Both the position numbers and the translations under genes were made by a program. From Desulfonatronovibrio hydrogenovorans DSM 9292 (GTDB taxonomy: Bacteria; Desulfobacterota; Desulfovibrionia; Desulfovibrionales; Desulfonatronovibrionaceae), in contig NZ_JMKT01000009.1 in NCBI RefSeq assembly GCF_000686525.1, forward strand, positions 310,001-374,000: a DNA stretch of 64,000 nt. The letters are read 5' to 3'. The first letter of the stretch is position 1. Each line of letters starts with the position of its first letter. Positions 52,811-61,521 of this stretch are shown here, one piece after another. Under the pieces are notes generated by a model. The model was given only the letters and a program-made list of their open reading frames with translations, made no database searches and was not told the origin of the DNA.

Positions 52811-53398
52811 TTGAAGATCAGAAATATTTTTTTGGACCGAGACGGGACCTTTATCCAGGACATGCACTATCTTAAGGACCCGGAAAAAATCCGGTTCATC
52901 CCGGGTGCGGTCCGGGCCATGCAGGAAATGACCAGAAACCAGCTCAAACTCTTTATGGTCACCAACCAGAGCGGCATCGGCCGTCAATACTTTACCCTGG
53001 ACCAGTACTCCAGGGTCCATGAATACCTTGAACACCTGCTGGCAGATAACAGTATCAGCCTGACCGGTTCTGCATTCTGTCCCCATTCACCGGATGATGG
53101 CTGCGCCTGCCGTAAGCCTGGCCCGGGAATGTGGGTGGACCTCAGGGAAAAATTCCAGTTAAAGGCCAGTGAAAGCATCATGATCGGAGACAAGCTCTCT
53201 GACCTGCTTTTTGCCGGCAGGTGCGGATTCAGGGCTGCAATACTGGTCCTGACCGGGTATGGACCGGCAACCCTTGAGAAGATGGGCCTTGAATCCAGGC
53301 CCGGAAAATGGTTTGAAGCCGGAACCATACAGAAAACTCCCCTGCTGGTAGCTCAGGATCTTTTTGCTGCCTGGAACTGGATCCAAAAGGAGCTCTGA
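52811..53398 (+). CDS. gmhB: D-glycero-beta-D-manno-heptose 1,7-bisphosphate 7-phosphatase
   Basis: The 195-aa HAD-IIIA enzyme has IFLDRDGTFIQD (catalytic DxD), VTNQSGIGRQ, the zinc loop CPHSPDDGCACRKPGPGM and IGDKLSDLLFAGRCG. It removes the C7 phosphate in ADP-heptose synthesis for LPS core. The start is TTG at 52811 with AGGGG 7 nt upstream, and the product begins MKIRNIFLDRDG. It lies 1 nt upstream of the first heptosyltransferase-like gene. Confidence 0.93.
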   Translation: MKIRNIFLDRDGTFIQDMHYLKDPEKIRFIPGAVRAMQEMTRNQLKLFMVTNQSGIGRQYFTLDQYSRVHEYLEHLLADNSISLTGSAFCPHSPDDGCACRKPGPGMWVDLREKFQLKASESIMIGDKLSDLLFAGRCGFRAAILVLTGYGPATLEKMGLESRPGKWFEAGTIQKTPLLVAQDLFAAWNWIQKEL

Positions 53399-53399
53399 T

Positions 53400-54428
53400 T
53401 TGCCCTTCAATAAAATCGGGGTCTGGCAAACCGCTTTTCTGGGCGATGCCGTTCTGACCCTTCCTCTGCTTCAGACCCTGAACAATGCCTGCCCCCAGGC
53501 CAGACTGTTCTTTTTTGTCCGCAAAGGACTGGGCCGGCTGTTTGAACCGGATACCAGGTTTCAGACCATAGAATTTGACAAATACGGTGCTGACCAGGGG
53601 CTTTCCGGTCTGTTCAGGACAGCCCGCAAGATCCGGAAAATGGACCTGGACCTCTGGATTTCGCCCCATGCCAGCTTTAGAAGCGCTATGATCGCGGTTC
53701 TTTCCAGGATCAAAGCCCGGATTGGATATTCAAGTCCCTGGCCCAATGTCTTTGCCTACCCAACCAGGGTGGACAGACGGTTCACCCGGCTTGATGAAAT
53801 CGAAAGAGTCCTTGAGCTGCTCAGGCCCTTAAAGCCGGACAGCATCCAGACCTGGCCCGACCTTGTTCTGGACAAAAGTTCCATGAACAAAGCTGAACAA
53901 TTCTGGTCTTCCAATATTTCCGGCAGGACCCTTGGCATCCATCCCGGGTCCACCTGGCCCACCAAGCAGTGGCCTGAGGCCCATTTTGCCAGGATTGTGG
54001 ACCTGACCTCCACCCTGCCCGGAGTCCGGGTCCTTATTTTTGCCGGTCCTGGTGAAGAAAAGGTGGTTCAGAACATCCTCAACCTCAGCCGGAAAAAGGA
54101 TCATGTCCTTAATCTGGCCGGCCGGCTGAACCTTCCTGACCTAGCTGCTTATATCGACCGCCTGGACTGCTATCTGACCAATGATTCCGGCCCCATGCAC
54201 CTGGCCTGGACCAGAAAAACCCCGGTTATCGCCTTGTTCGGCCCAACCACCAGGGAACTGGGCTTCTTTCCCAGGGGCAAGGACTCTGTGGTGCTGGAGT
54301 CCGGACTGCCCTGCCGGCCCTGCGGACTGCACGGACACCGGCACTGCCCGGAAGGGCACCACAGATGCATGCTGGACATAACCCCGGAAACCGTGATGAA
54401 ATACATAAAGGAAATGATTCATGGCTGA
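53400..54428 (+). CDS. Glycosyltransferase family 9 (heptosyltransferase-like) 1
   Basis: The 342-aa enzyme has the GT9 start IGVWQTAFLGDAVLTLPLL, GIHPGSTWPTKQWPEAHFARI and NDSGPMHLAWTRKTPVIALFG, ending with a Cys-rich CRPCGLHGHRHCPEGHHRC block usual in heptosyltransferase II. The TTG at 53400, 1 nt after the gmhB stop, is chosen because AAGGAG lies about 7 nt upstream. It would add a heptose from ADP-heptose to the LPS inner core. Confidence 0.9.
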   Translation: MPFNKIGVWQTAFLGDAVLTLPLLQTLNNACPQARLFFFVRKGLGRLFEPDTRFQTIEFDKYGADQGLSGLFRTARKIRKMDLDLWISPHASFRSAMIAVLSRIKARIGYSSPWPNVFAYPTRVDRRFTRLDEIERVLELLRPLKPDSIQTWPDLVLDKSSMNKAEQFWSSNISGRTLGIHPGSTWPTKQWPEAHFARIVDLTSTLPGVRVLIFAGPGEEKVVQNILNLSRKKDHVLNLAGRLNLPDLAAYIDRLDCYLTNDSGPMHLAWTRKTPVIALFGPTTRELGFFPRGKDSVVLESGLPCRPCGLHGHRHCPEGHHRCMLDITPETVMKYIKEMIHG

Positions 54429-55437
54429 ATCCTGTGTCATTGTCCGGCTGGGATCTTTGGGTGATGTTCTTCTGACCACCGGTGTCCTTGCCTTTGCAGG
54501 CAAAGAGCAAGGACTGATGTTTCATGTGGTGACTAGGTCCTGTTTTGGTGATATATTCCTTAATCACCCTGCAGTGCAGGAGGTCATCCCGGTAAATCTG
54601 GAAGACCTGACCTGGCAGGGCTGGCAAAAATTCTGTTCCAGCCTGGTCCGGACCCACCCGGGAAAAGACCTGGTGGATCTGCATGTAAATCTGAGGACCT
54701 TTTTTCTCAAGCGGATCTGGCAAGGCCAGGTAAAGACCTATCCCAAATTCAGCCTGTCCAGGCGTTTTTTTGCCCTGACCGGCCTGGATGTCTTTAAAAA
54801 CAGGCTGGTTAGCCTCAATATTCCCCAGCGTTACGCTATTTCCATGAACCAGGAGGCACCGGACAAAGCCAGCCTCATCCCCAGGATCTTTCTCAGCCCA
54901 GAGGAACAGAAAGAGGCAGCTACTACCCTGTCTTTTCTTGAACCTGGCAACCCACTTGTCTGTCTTCACCCTTACGCCACCCACCAGGCCAAGACCTGGC
55001 CCCGGAGCAGATGGCAGGAACTGACTGTCCTTCTGGAAAAAAACAATCTGGACTGGATCGTCATCGGTCAGGACCCAAACCCCCTGTTCCCTGATCACCC
55101 CAGGGATCTGACCAATAAGACCTCCATCAGACAGACAGGGGCGGTCATTGCTCGGTGCGTCTGCCTGGTTACTGGTGATTCCGGACCCATGCACCTGGCC
55201 ACAGCTGTGGATACCCCGGTTGTAGCCCTTTTCGGACCCACCAGCAGAGAGTGGGGGTTTTTTCCTTCCGGTTCCAGGGATCTGGTCCTGGAGGCAGACC
55301 TGAAGTGCCGGCCCTGTTCTCTGCACGGACAAGTCATGGGCCAATGCCGCAACCGGTGCATGGAGCTTCTTGAGCCCCAGCAGGTGGTCCAGGCCTGCTT
55401 GATAAATGGCATGGATTCCAATAAGCAGGTTTCATGA
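54421..55437 (+). CDS. Glycosyltransferase family 9 (heptosyltransferase-like) 2
   Basis: The 338-aa enzyme starts VIVRLGSLGDVLLTTGVL and contains CLHPYATHQAKTWPRSRW, VTGDSGPMHLATAVDTPVV and a Cys-rich CRPCSLHGQVMGQCRNRC. It overlaps the preceding GT9 gene by 8 nt and mlaE by 4 nt. The two enzymes share the C-terminal layout and could act in sequence on the inner core. Confidence 0.9.
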   Translation: MAESCVIVRLGSLGDVLLTTGVLAFAGKEQGLMFHVVTRSCFGDIFLNHPAVQEVIPVNLEDLTWQGWQKFCSSLVRTHPGKDLVDLHVNLRTFFLKRIWQGQVKTYPKFSLSRRFFALTGLDVFKNRLVSLNIPQRYAISMNQEAPDKASLIPRIFLSPEEQKEAATTLSFLEPGNPLVCLHPYATHQAKTWPRSRWQELTVLLEKNNLDWIVIGQDPNPLFPDHPRDLTNKTSIRQTGAVIARCVCLVTGDSGPMHLATAVDTPVVALFGPTSREWGFFPSGSRDLVLEADLKCRPCSLHGQVMGQCRNRCMELLEPQQVVQACLINGMDSNKQVS

Positions 55438-56585
55438 TGCCGGCTGGATCTTTTCCTGAAACCAGAGCCCAAGAACTTGAGTGGTTCTTTGAAGAGTCTC
55501 CTGAAGGCTTCCTCAGGCTGACCATCAGGGGCAACCTCAACATCAGAACTGCCTCCAGGCTGTGGAAAGAAACTGATCAGCACCTGGGCCAAAAAGATTT
55601 CTCCGGGCTGGATGTGGACGCAGGCCAGGTGGATTACCTGGATATGTCCGGCCAGGCCTTTTTACTTCACTTTTCCCGGTCCATGGAACAGAAAGGCAAA
55701 AAAGCAAAGATCTTTGGACTGCGCCAGGACTTCAGGGAAATGTTTGACCAGCTTTCCTGCTTTGACTGCCTGGAACGGCCCCTGGCCGCCAAAAGATCGC
55801 TCCTGGAAGAACTTGGCAAAGCCACAGTCAAACTGGGCCACGATATCCGGGAATTTTTCACATTTGTTGGTCAGTTCGTGTCCGCCCTGACTTACAGCCT
55901 TGCCAGACCAGGTACTGTCCGCTGGAAAGACGTATTGCTGCACATTGAAAATGTTGGCGCCAAGGCTGTTTTCATTATCACCCTGATCGGTTTTCTCATG
56001 GGCCTGATCATTTCTTTTCAGTCAGCCATGCCCCTGAAAATGTTCGGAGCAGAAATATTCGTGGCCAGGCTCCTGGGACTGTCCATGGTCCGGGAGCTGG
56101 GCCCGCTGGTCACTGCCATCATTCTGGCCGGCAGAACCGGATCATCCTTTGCTGCGGAGATCGGGACCATGAAAATCAACGAGGAAATCAGCGCCCTCAG
56201 GACCATGGGCCTGAATCCCACCAGGTTCCTGGTGGTTCCCAGGATGCTGGCCACCATGCTGGTCATGCCCTTGCTGACGATTTTCTTCATTCTTTTCAGT
56301 CTGATCGGCGGGGCCATTGTCATGGTCTCCCTGGGCTATCCCCTGACAACATACATCAGCCAGGTGACCATGTCCCTGACCATGACTGACCTGGCCGGAG
56401 GCATGTTCAAGGCCCTGGTCTTCAGCCTGCTGGTGGCCTGGATCGGTTGCGTCCGAGGTCTTCAGACCACCACCGGGGCCAGTGCTGTGGGGCTTTCCAC
56501 CACCAGTGCAGTGGTCAGCGGCATTGTGCTCATTGCAGTCACTGACGGAATATTTGCTGTAACTTTTTACCTGCTGGGTATTTAG
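55434..56585 (+). CDS. STAS-MlaE fusion: ABC lipid-transport permease
   Basis: The 383-aa protein has an N-terminal STAS-like domain (about residues 20-115: FLRLTIRGNLNIRTASRLW, GLDVDAGQVDYLDMSGQAFL), then the MlaE permease with FAAEIGTMKINEEISALRTMGLNP and GLSTTSAVVSGIVLIAVTDG. In enteric Mla the STAS protein MlaB is separate; here it is built into the permease. It overlaps the upstream GT9 gene by 4 nt and precedes the ATPase gene by 3 nt. Confidence 0.92.
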   Translation: MMPAGSFPETRAQELEWFFEESPEGFLRLTIRGNLNIRTASRLWKETDQHLGQKDFSGLDVDAGQVDYLDMSGQAFLLHFSRSMEQKGKKAKIFGLRQDFREMFDQLSCFDCLERPLAAKRSLLEELGKATVKLGHDIREFFTFVGQFVSALTYSLARPGTVRWKDVLLHIENVGAKAVFIITLIGFLMGLIISFQSAMPLKMFGAEIFVARLLGLSMVRELGPLVTAIILAGRTGSSFAAEIGTMKINEEISALRTMGLNPTRFLVVPRMLATMLVMPLLTIFFILFSLIGGAIVMVSLGYPLTTYISQVTMSLTMTDLAGGMFKALVFSLLVAWIGCVRGLQTTTGASAVGLSTTSAVVSGIVLIAVTDGIFAVTFYLLGI

Positions 56586-56588
56586 ACC

Positions 56589-57377
56589 ATGGCTGAAGAC
56601 AATAGACCGGTCATTTCCGTGCAGGGCCTGACCATGGGCTTTGGAAACAGGGTCCTGATGCAGAACCTGAATTTTGAGGTCTTTTCAGGGGAGATATTTG
56701 TCATTCTGGGTGACTCCGGCAGTGGGAAAAGTACTCTTTTAAAGCATATGATCGGCCTGTACACGGCTCAGGCCGGAAAAATACTCATCCAGAACCAGGA
56801 CTTGACCAGCAGCACTGAATCAGGAAAAATGGAGATTCTTCAGAAAATCGGCATCAGTTATCAAAGCGGTGCCCTTTTTGGCTCCATGACCCTGCTGGAG
56901 AATGTCCGCCTGCCTCTGGAGGAATTCACGGACCTGTCCAGGGAGGCCATGGACCTGGTCTGCAGGATAAAACTGCACCAGGTGGGGCTTACAGGATTTG
57001 AAAATCATATGCCTTCTGAACTCAGCGGGGGCATGCAGAAACGGGCGGCCATTGCCAGGGCCATGGCCCTGGATCCGGGCATTTTGTTCCTGGACGAGCC
57101 TTCTGCCGGACTTGACCCCATCACTTCCCTTGAACTGGACGAACTCATCCTGAGCCTGGCCCACAGCCTGAAGATAACCTTTGTCATTGTCACCCATGAA
57201 CTGAGCAGCATTTTCAAGATAGCTGACCGGATGATCATTCTGGACAAAAAACGCAAAACAGCTGTGGCCCAGGGTCGACCTGAAGACCTTAAAGACAATT
57301 CTCCTGATCCATGGGTCCGGGCCTTTTTGAGTCGCGAACCTTTTAACCGGGAAACTTCCAACCATCAGCTGTCATGA
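56589..57377 (+). CDS. MlaF-type ABC ATPase
   Basis: The 262-aa protein has Walker A VILGDSGSGKSTLL, signature LSGGMQKRAAIARAMA and Walker B GILFLDEPSAGLDP, as in MlaF/Ttg2A. It energises glycerophospholipid transport between inner and outer membrane. It overlaps the MCE gene by 4 nt. Confidence 0.94.
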   Translation: MAEDNRPVISVQGLTMGFGNRVLMQNLNFEVFSGEIFVILGDSGSGKSTLLKHMIGLYTAQAGKILIQNQDLTSSTESGKMEILQKIGISYQSGALFGSMTLLENVRLPLEEFTDLSREAMDLVCRIKLHQVGLTGFENHMPSELSGGMQKRAAIARAMALDPGILFLDEPSAGLDPITSLELDELILSLAHSLKITFVIVTHELSSIFKIADRMIILDKKRKTAVAQGRPEDLKDNSPDPWVRAFLSREPFNRETSNHQLS

Positions 57378-58498
57378 GAACAAGCCCCAACTACTACACC
57401 ATCGGCATTTTTGTGACCATCGGCCTGATCCTGGTCCTGGGATTTCTGATCATTCTGGGAGCCGGAGCCATTTGGCGGGAACGGGTGCTAATTGAGACTT
57501 ATGTGGACGAGTCCATCCAGGGTATTGACGTGGGTTCCCATGTTAAAATGCGCGGAGTCCAGATCGGCAATGTTGAGCACATCAGCTTTGTCAACATCAA
57601 ATACCCTGAAGCCCTTTTGACTGAAAAGCGCTATGTACTCCTGGAAATCAGCCTTTCCCTTAAAGCATTCGGAGATGTCACCCCGGAAGAGCTTGAAACC
57701 TTTCTGGAACAGGAAGCCAAAAAAGGCCTCAGGGTCAGGATGCTGCCCATGGGCATCACCGGATCATCATACATTGAGATCGATTACCTGGACCCGGTCC
57801 GTCACCCCCCCCTGCCCATCAACTGGTCTCCGGAAAACACCTATGTCCCTTCGGCCCCAGGGACCTTTACCCGTCTGGAAGAGACCTTTGAGTCCCTGAG
57901 CAACACCATGGCCAAGCTGGAGCAGGTGGATTTCAGGTCAACCCTGGATCACCTGGATGAATTGATTGTCAGCCTGACCGCTACAGTCAAATCCCTGGAT
58001 CTGGACCACATGACTACCCAGGCCAACCTGTTCATGGATGAACTCAGAGAGACCAACTTGAGGATCTCCGGGATCCTTGGACCCTCCAGCCAGCAAATGG
58101 CTCAGGATATAAATATCTACAATATCCTGTCCGACACCAGCCATGTGATGGGCGACATCAGAAAAGGCTTTGAACGGCTGGGCATGGACCAGGAAGACGG
58201 AACCCTGGATCAGCTCTTCCAGACCATTGCCAATCTGAGCCAGGCAACAGAAGACCTGCCCCGGACCATGCAGAGTATCAGGGAAGCGGCTGATGCCATG
58301 CATCAGGGTTCAGCCGGGTTCAACCGCATGACCCGGAGGGCCCATTCCCTGATGGCCAGCCAGAACCAGAAGATCGAGGCCATCCTGAGAGACATGGAAG
58401 TCACCACCAGAAACCTGATGGACCTGACCACCGATGCCAGAAGATATCCTTCCTACTTCCTTTTCGGCGATAAGCCGTTGGAGAGTGATCCAAGATGA
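57374..58498 (+). CDS. MCE-domain protein (MlaD/PqiB-like)
   Basis: The 374-aa protein has an N-terminal membrane helix (IGLILVLGFLIILGAGAIW), an MCE domain (ESIQGIDVGSHVKMRGVQIG) and a long helical region rich in coiled-coil (about residues 170-345). At 374 aa it is about twice the length of E. coli MlaD and resembles single-MCE proteins with a long C-terminal helix bundle. It overlaps mlaF and the lipoprotein gene by 4 nt each. Confidence 0.92.
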   Translation: MRTSPNYYTIGIFVTIGLILVLGFLIILGAGAIWRERVLIETYVDESIQGIDVGSHVKMRGVQIGNVEHISFVNIKYPEALLTEKRYVLLEISLSLKAFGDVTPEELETFLEQEAKKGLRVRMLPMGITGSSYIEIDYLDPVRHPPLPINWSPENTYVPSAPGTFTRLEETFESLSNTMAKLEQVDFRSTLDHLDELIVSLTATVKSLDLDHMTTQANLFMDELRETNLRISGILGPSSQQMAQDINIYNILSDTSHVMGDIRKGFERLGMDQEDGTLDQLFQTIANLSQATEDLPRTMQSIREAADAMHQGSAGFNRMTRRAHSLMASQNQKIEAILRDMEVTTRNLMDLTTDARRYPSYFLFGDKPLESDPR

Positions 58499-59121
58499 AA
58501 AAAAATCTCATTTCCGCAGCCATGGTCTGTGCAGCCCTGCTCCTGCTTGCCTCCTGCGCTCCCAAAAAGCCGGGCTTTGAAAGAAACAACTTCCTGGTTG
58601 AAACCCAGCGTCAGCTTCCAGCTCAGGACCGGCTGGTAAACAGGCCTTTAACTGTAAGGATCTTTTCGGTATCCCCCATTTATCAGGGCAAGGAAATCAT
58701 CTACAGGACCCCCCGGAACAGGGTCCATTCTGATTTTTACAACCACTATTTTGTCCTGCCCGGACCCATGATTACCGATTCGGTCAAGTCCTGGTTCAGG
58801 GATTCCGGCCTGTTTGCCTCAGTGGTTCCAGTATCCAGCCACCTGGATACCGACCTGGTCCTGGAGGGAGCAATCAATGCCCTTTATGCTGACTACACTG
58901 ATCAGCATCAGCCCAGGGCTGTGCTGGACATCAGCTTTCTGGTGCTTGAATTTAAAGGGGTGGAATATGAAATTGTATTTCATAAGCAGTACAGGAAAGA
59001 AACCCAGCTGACCACCCGGGAACCGGTGCAGCTGATCAACGGGCTGAACAAGGCCCTGAACCACATCCTGACCCTTGTGGAAGAAGATATGGCCATAAAG
59101 CTGGCCAGGGAGGAGTTATAG
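58495..59121 (+). CDS. PqiC/ABC-auxiliary lipoprotein
   Basis: The 208-aa protein has a lipoprotein signal with lipobox LASC (residues 18-21), then RPLTVRIFSVSPIYQGKEIIYR and the beta-alpha repeats of the ABC_trans_aux family. PqiC-type lipoproteins partner MCE proteins at the outer membrane. Together with mlaE, mlaF and the MCE gene it completes a trans-envelope lipid bridge; no MlaC is seen. Confidence 0.85.
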   Translation: MKKNLISAAMVCAALLLLASCAPKKPGFERNNFLVETQRQLPAQDRLVNRPLTVRIFSVSPIYQGKEIIYRTPRNRVHSDFYNHYFVLPGPMITDSVKSWFRDSGLFASVVPVSSHLDTDLVLEGAINALYADYTDQHQPRAVLDISFLVLEFKGVEYEIVFHKQYRKETQLTTREPVQLINGLNKALNHILTLVEEDMAIKLAREEL

Positions 59122-59137
59122 GCTCCAGCCCGGTGAT

Positions 59138-59683
59138 TCAGGAATATTTTACAGGCTTTCTGGCCACCAGCCCGGCCATGTATCTTTCTGGATCATCCAG
59201 TCTGCCTTGATAACAGTCCAGGATGTCCCAGTCCTGAAAAAATTCCACCAGTTCGTTTTCCTGAAGGAGAAAATCCGGATTTTTGGGTTTACCCACCTTG
59301 GCCTGCCAGGCTGTAAAGGTCTCATACACCACCAGACCGCCGGGAATGACTGACCCTTTGATCTGCCGGATCAGCGGTCTGTACAGATATCTGAACACCA
59401 GAACCGCCCGGAAAAATTCAACCGGGAGCAGACTGCCGGACCCATCCTCAAGATCCACCTGCCTGAGCTTCACATGATAATGTTCTTTTACAGCCTTGGC
59501 CCGGATCTGTTCCAGACCCTGCCGGTCCCTGTCCCAGAAATGGACTTCAAGACCCTGTTCAGCCAGATACAGGCCGTTTCGCCCGGACCCGCAGGCCAGG
59601 TCCAGGACAGGCCCGCCAGAAGCGGTCTCCAGGACAAGGTCAAGATGTTCGGCCAGGTAGCGGGCCGGATGATCATGGCTCAC
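59138..59683 (-). CDS. SAM-dependent methyltransferase (TehB-like)
   Basis: The 181-aa protein has the class I motif VLDLACGSGRNGLYLA, then HFWDRDRQGLEQI (motif II) and LVFRYLYRPLIRQIKGSVIPGG. It matches small stand-alone methyltransferases of the TehB-like type; the substrate is unknown. It starts 12 nt after the PspC-domain gene and converges with the lipoprotein gene above. Confidence 0.82.
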   Translation of the reverse strand: MSHDHPARYLAEHLDLVLETASGGPVLDLACGSGRNGLYLAEQGLEVHFWDRDRQGLEQIRAKAVKEHYHVKLRQVDLEDGSGSLLPVEFFRAVLVFRYLYRPLIRQIKGSVIPGGLVVYETFTAWQAKVGKPKNPDFLLQENELVEFFQDWDILDCYQGRLDDPERYMAGLVARKPVKYS

Positions 59684-59695
59684 CGCATTTTACTC

Positions 59696-60127
59696 CTATC
59701 CGGCTCTGATGATTCCATAGATAATAAAAACCGTGGCCGGCAAAAGCAGGATAAAGGTAGGCACTGTAAAAAGCAGGAGCAGAAACTGGTCCTGATAGAA
59801 CAGCCCCATGCCGATGAGCGGGACCAGATTGGCAGTCACCCCCAGCATGGAGTAGTTGTAAAAGGCTTTTCTGCTTTCAATCTTTTTTTCCAGCTCCTTG
59901 TCGGTCAGATCATGGCCCCTGGCCGGGAAAAGCATCCAGGCCACCACATAGACCAGCAGAGGCAGCATGGAGATACCCATGCCAGTGCCTGGAATGAGAT
60001 TGATCAGGACAAAGATCAGAAAAAAGGATATCCGCAGTCCCACCCTGCCTATGCCTTTTTTTTCCGCAATTCCGGCTGTTACCCCGGCCACCAGGGCTTC
60101 GTCCTGGAGTCGATAGTAATTTTTCAT
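59696..60127 (-). CDS. PspC-domain envelope-stress protein
   Basis: The 143-aa protein has an N-terminal PspC domain (YYRLQDEALVAGVTAGIAEKKG, then ISFFLIFVLINLIPGTG and LVYVVAWMLFPARG) and two further hydrophobic segments near the C-terminus. PspC proteins sense or respond to inner-membrane stress. No pspA or pspF gene is adjacent; a methyltransferase gene follows. Confidence 0.85.
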   Translation of the reverse strand: MKNYYRLQDEALVAGVTAGIAEKKGIGRVGLRISFFLIFVLINLIPGTGMGISMLPLLVYVVAWMLFPARGHDLTDKELEKKIESRKAFYNYSMLGVTANLVPLIGMGLFYQDQFLLLLFTVPTFILLLPATVFIIYGIIRAG

Positions 60128-60421
60128 GGCTCTTCCATCAGTTGGTTGTTCATATGGAGATCAGCAGTCCCGGGCAGAAGAATGGCCTGGCCGGCTGCTT
60201 GTCTTAATCAAAACCCTTAAGACTGGGGCCCTGCCTTCTTCAGCCGTGCCGGGCCAGGGGGCAGAATCGGCCGGGCTCTTTAATCTACCGGGCTGGACAA
60301 GTTTTATCAAATCCAAATTCCGGTAAAAAACAGCTTTGCCCGGAGCAGCCGGGTCCTGGCATCTGTTACCGCCACCCTGGAGGACTTTTTCAGGATTAAC
60401 AGCCTGTTTTGCTGAGGCCAT
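60128..60421. other. Intergenic region, no convincing gene
   Basis: This 294-nt stretch between a PspC-domain gene and an ACR3-type transporter carries one minus-strand frame of 86 codons with no ribosome site and no recognisable motif. I see no clear terminator or promoter. Confidence 0.4.
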
Positions 60422-61396
60422 TTATTTTGCTGCACCCCCCGGTTCTGGAAACAGCCTTTGGGGAATCCACCACAAATAAAAGACCATGCCCAGAAGCTCA
60501 ACCAGGGACTGGAAAACAATGGCAACCACTGCCAGCTCAAAAGACTGGGGCAGGGCCAGAGCCAGGGGCAAGACTACAAAAGAATTCCGCGTTCCCAGGC
60601 TGAAGGCCAGGACCCGGCCCTGAGATGCAGGCAACCTGAACAGCCGGGCCAGGCAGCGGGCACTAAGACCGGCAATCAGTAAAAACAGGGTATAGATCTT
60701 CAGCAGCTGCCCCAGGACATCCATGGATCCAGTGATCAGGTTGACCTGGGCAGCTGCAATGACAAAGAGTACCAAGGCCAGCAGGGGCACTGGAAACCAG
60801 GCCAGCACTTCAAGGACTGAGCAGCGGCTTGGTTTTTTCTCCACCCATTTTTCCGTTAAAAAAGCCCCAAGCAAAGGCAGGATGATCAGGCCGCCAAAGG
60901 CCACAAGCATTTCCTGTCTGACCAGGGCCAGGGTAAAGGTCTGGCCAAGGAAAAGCCAGAGGTAAACCGGGAGCAGAACAAGCTGCAGCACCAGGCTCAC
61001 TGGAGAAAAAGCAATGGCATACCTTGCATCTCCCCGGCCCAGGTGGGTGAAAGTGATGAACCAGTCTGTGCAGGGAACCAGAAGCACCAGCAGTACACCA
61101 AGCCGGATGGCTGGATCACCGGGCAGAAACTGCATCAGCCCCCAGACGATCAAGGGGAGCACCACAAAATTGCCCAGCACAGCAGCCCGGAGAAAGGGGG
61201 TATTGGACAGGGCCGGACCCAAACCTGCCAGAGGTACCTGGGTAAAGGTGGAATACAGGAGCAGACCCAGAAGAGGCCAGAGAATAACTTCCAGCCCATC
61301 AGGGGGATGAGACAGGGCTGATCCGGTCATCAAGCCGCAGCTGATGGCAGCCAGGTAAACCAATATCTGGAACTTCTCAAGGGTTTGAATGGTCAT
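60422..61396 (-). CDS. BASS/ACR3-family transporter, possible arsenite exporter
   Basis: The 324-aa protein has about ten membrane segments with LVPCTDWFITFTHLGRGD, the conserved Cys in a motif resembling the ACR3 arsenite site (VPCTxW), and LAFSLGTRNSFVVLPLALA, with the conserved mid-membrane Asn. The BASS superfamily also includes bile-acid and pyruvate carriers. The ArsC at 9614 is 50 kb away, so a joint arsenic function is not shown. Confidence 0.8.
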   Translation of the reverse strand: MTIQTLEKFQILVYLAAISCGLMTGSALSHPPDGLEVILWPLLGLLLYSTFTQVPLAGLGPALSNTPFLRAAVLGNFVVLPLIVWGLMQFLPGDPAIRLGVLLVLLVPCTDWFITFTHLGRGDARYAIAFSPVSLVLQLVLLPVYLWLFLGQTFTLALVRQEMLVAFGGLIILPLLGAFLTEKWVEKKPSRCSVLEVLAWFPVPLLALVLFVIAAAQVNLITGSMDVLGQLLKIYTLFLLIAGLSARCLARLFRLPASQGRVLAFSLGTRNSFVVLPLALALPQSFELAVVAIVFQSLVELLGMVFYLWWIPQRLFPEPGGAAK

Positions 61397-61521
61397 GGAA
61401 AAAGACCCGCCCTGATCACAGGATCATCTTTGTGTGAAAAATCAAGTCTTATGGCAGAGCCCATATCCCGGAACCCTGGTTCCGGATGGAGCAGCCTGCC
61501 CGGGCAGCACCCTGAACAGCC

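Noticed and set aside
60161-60421. 86-codon minus-strand ORF between the PspC-domain and ACR3-type genes
   Set aside because: No ribosome site, no motif and low-complexity composition; likely a chance frame.
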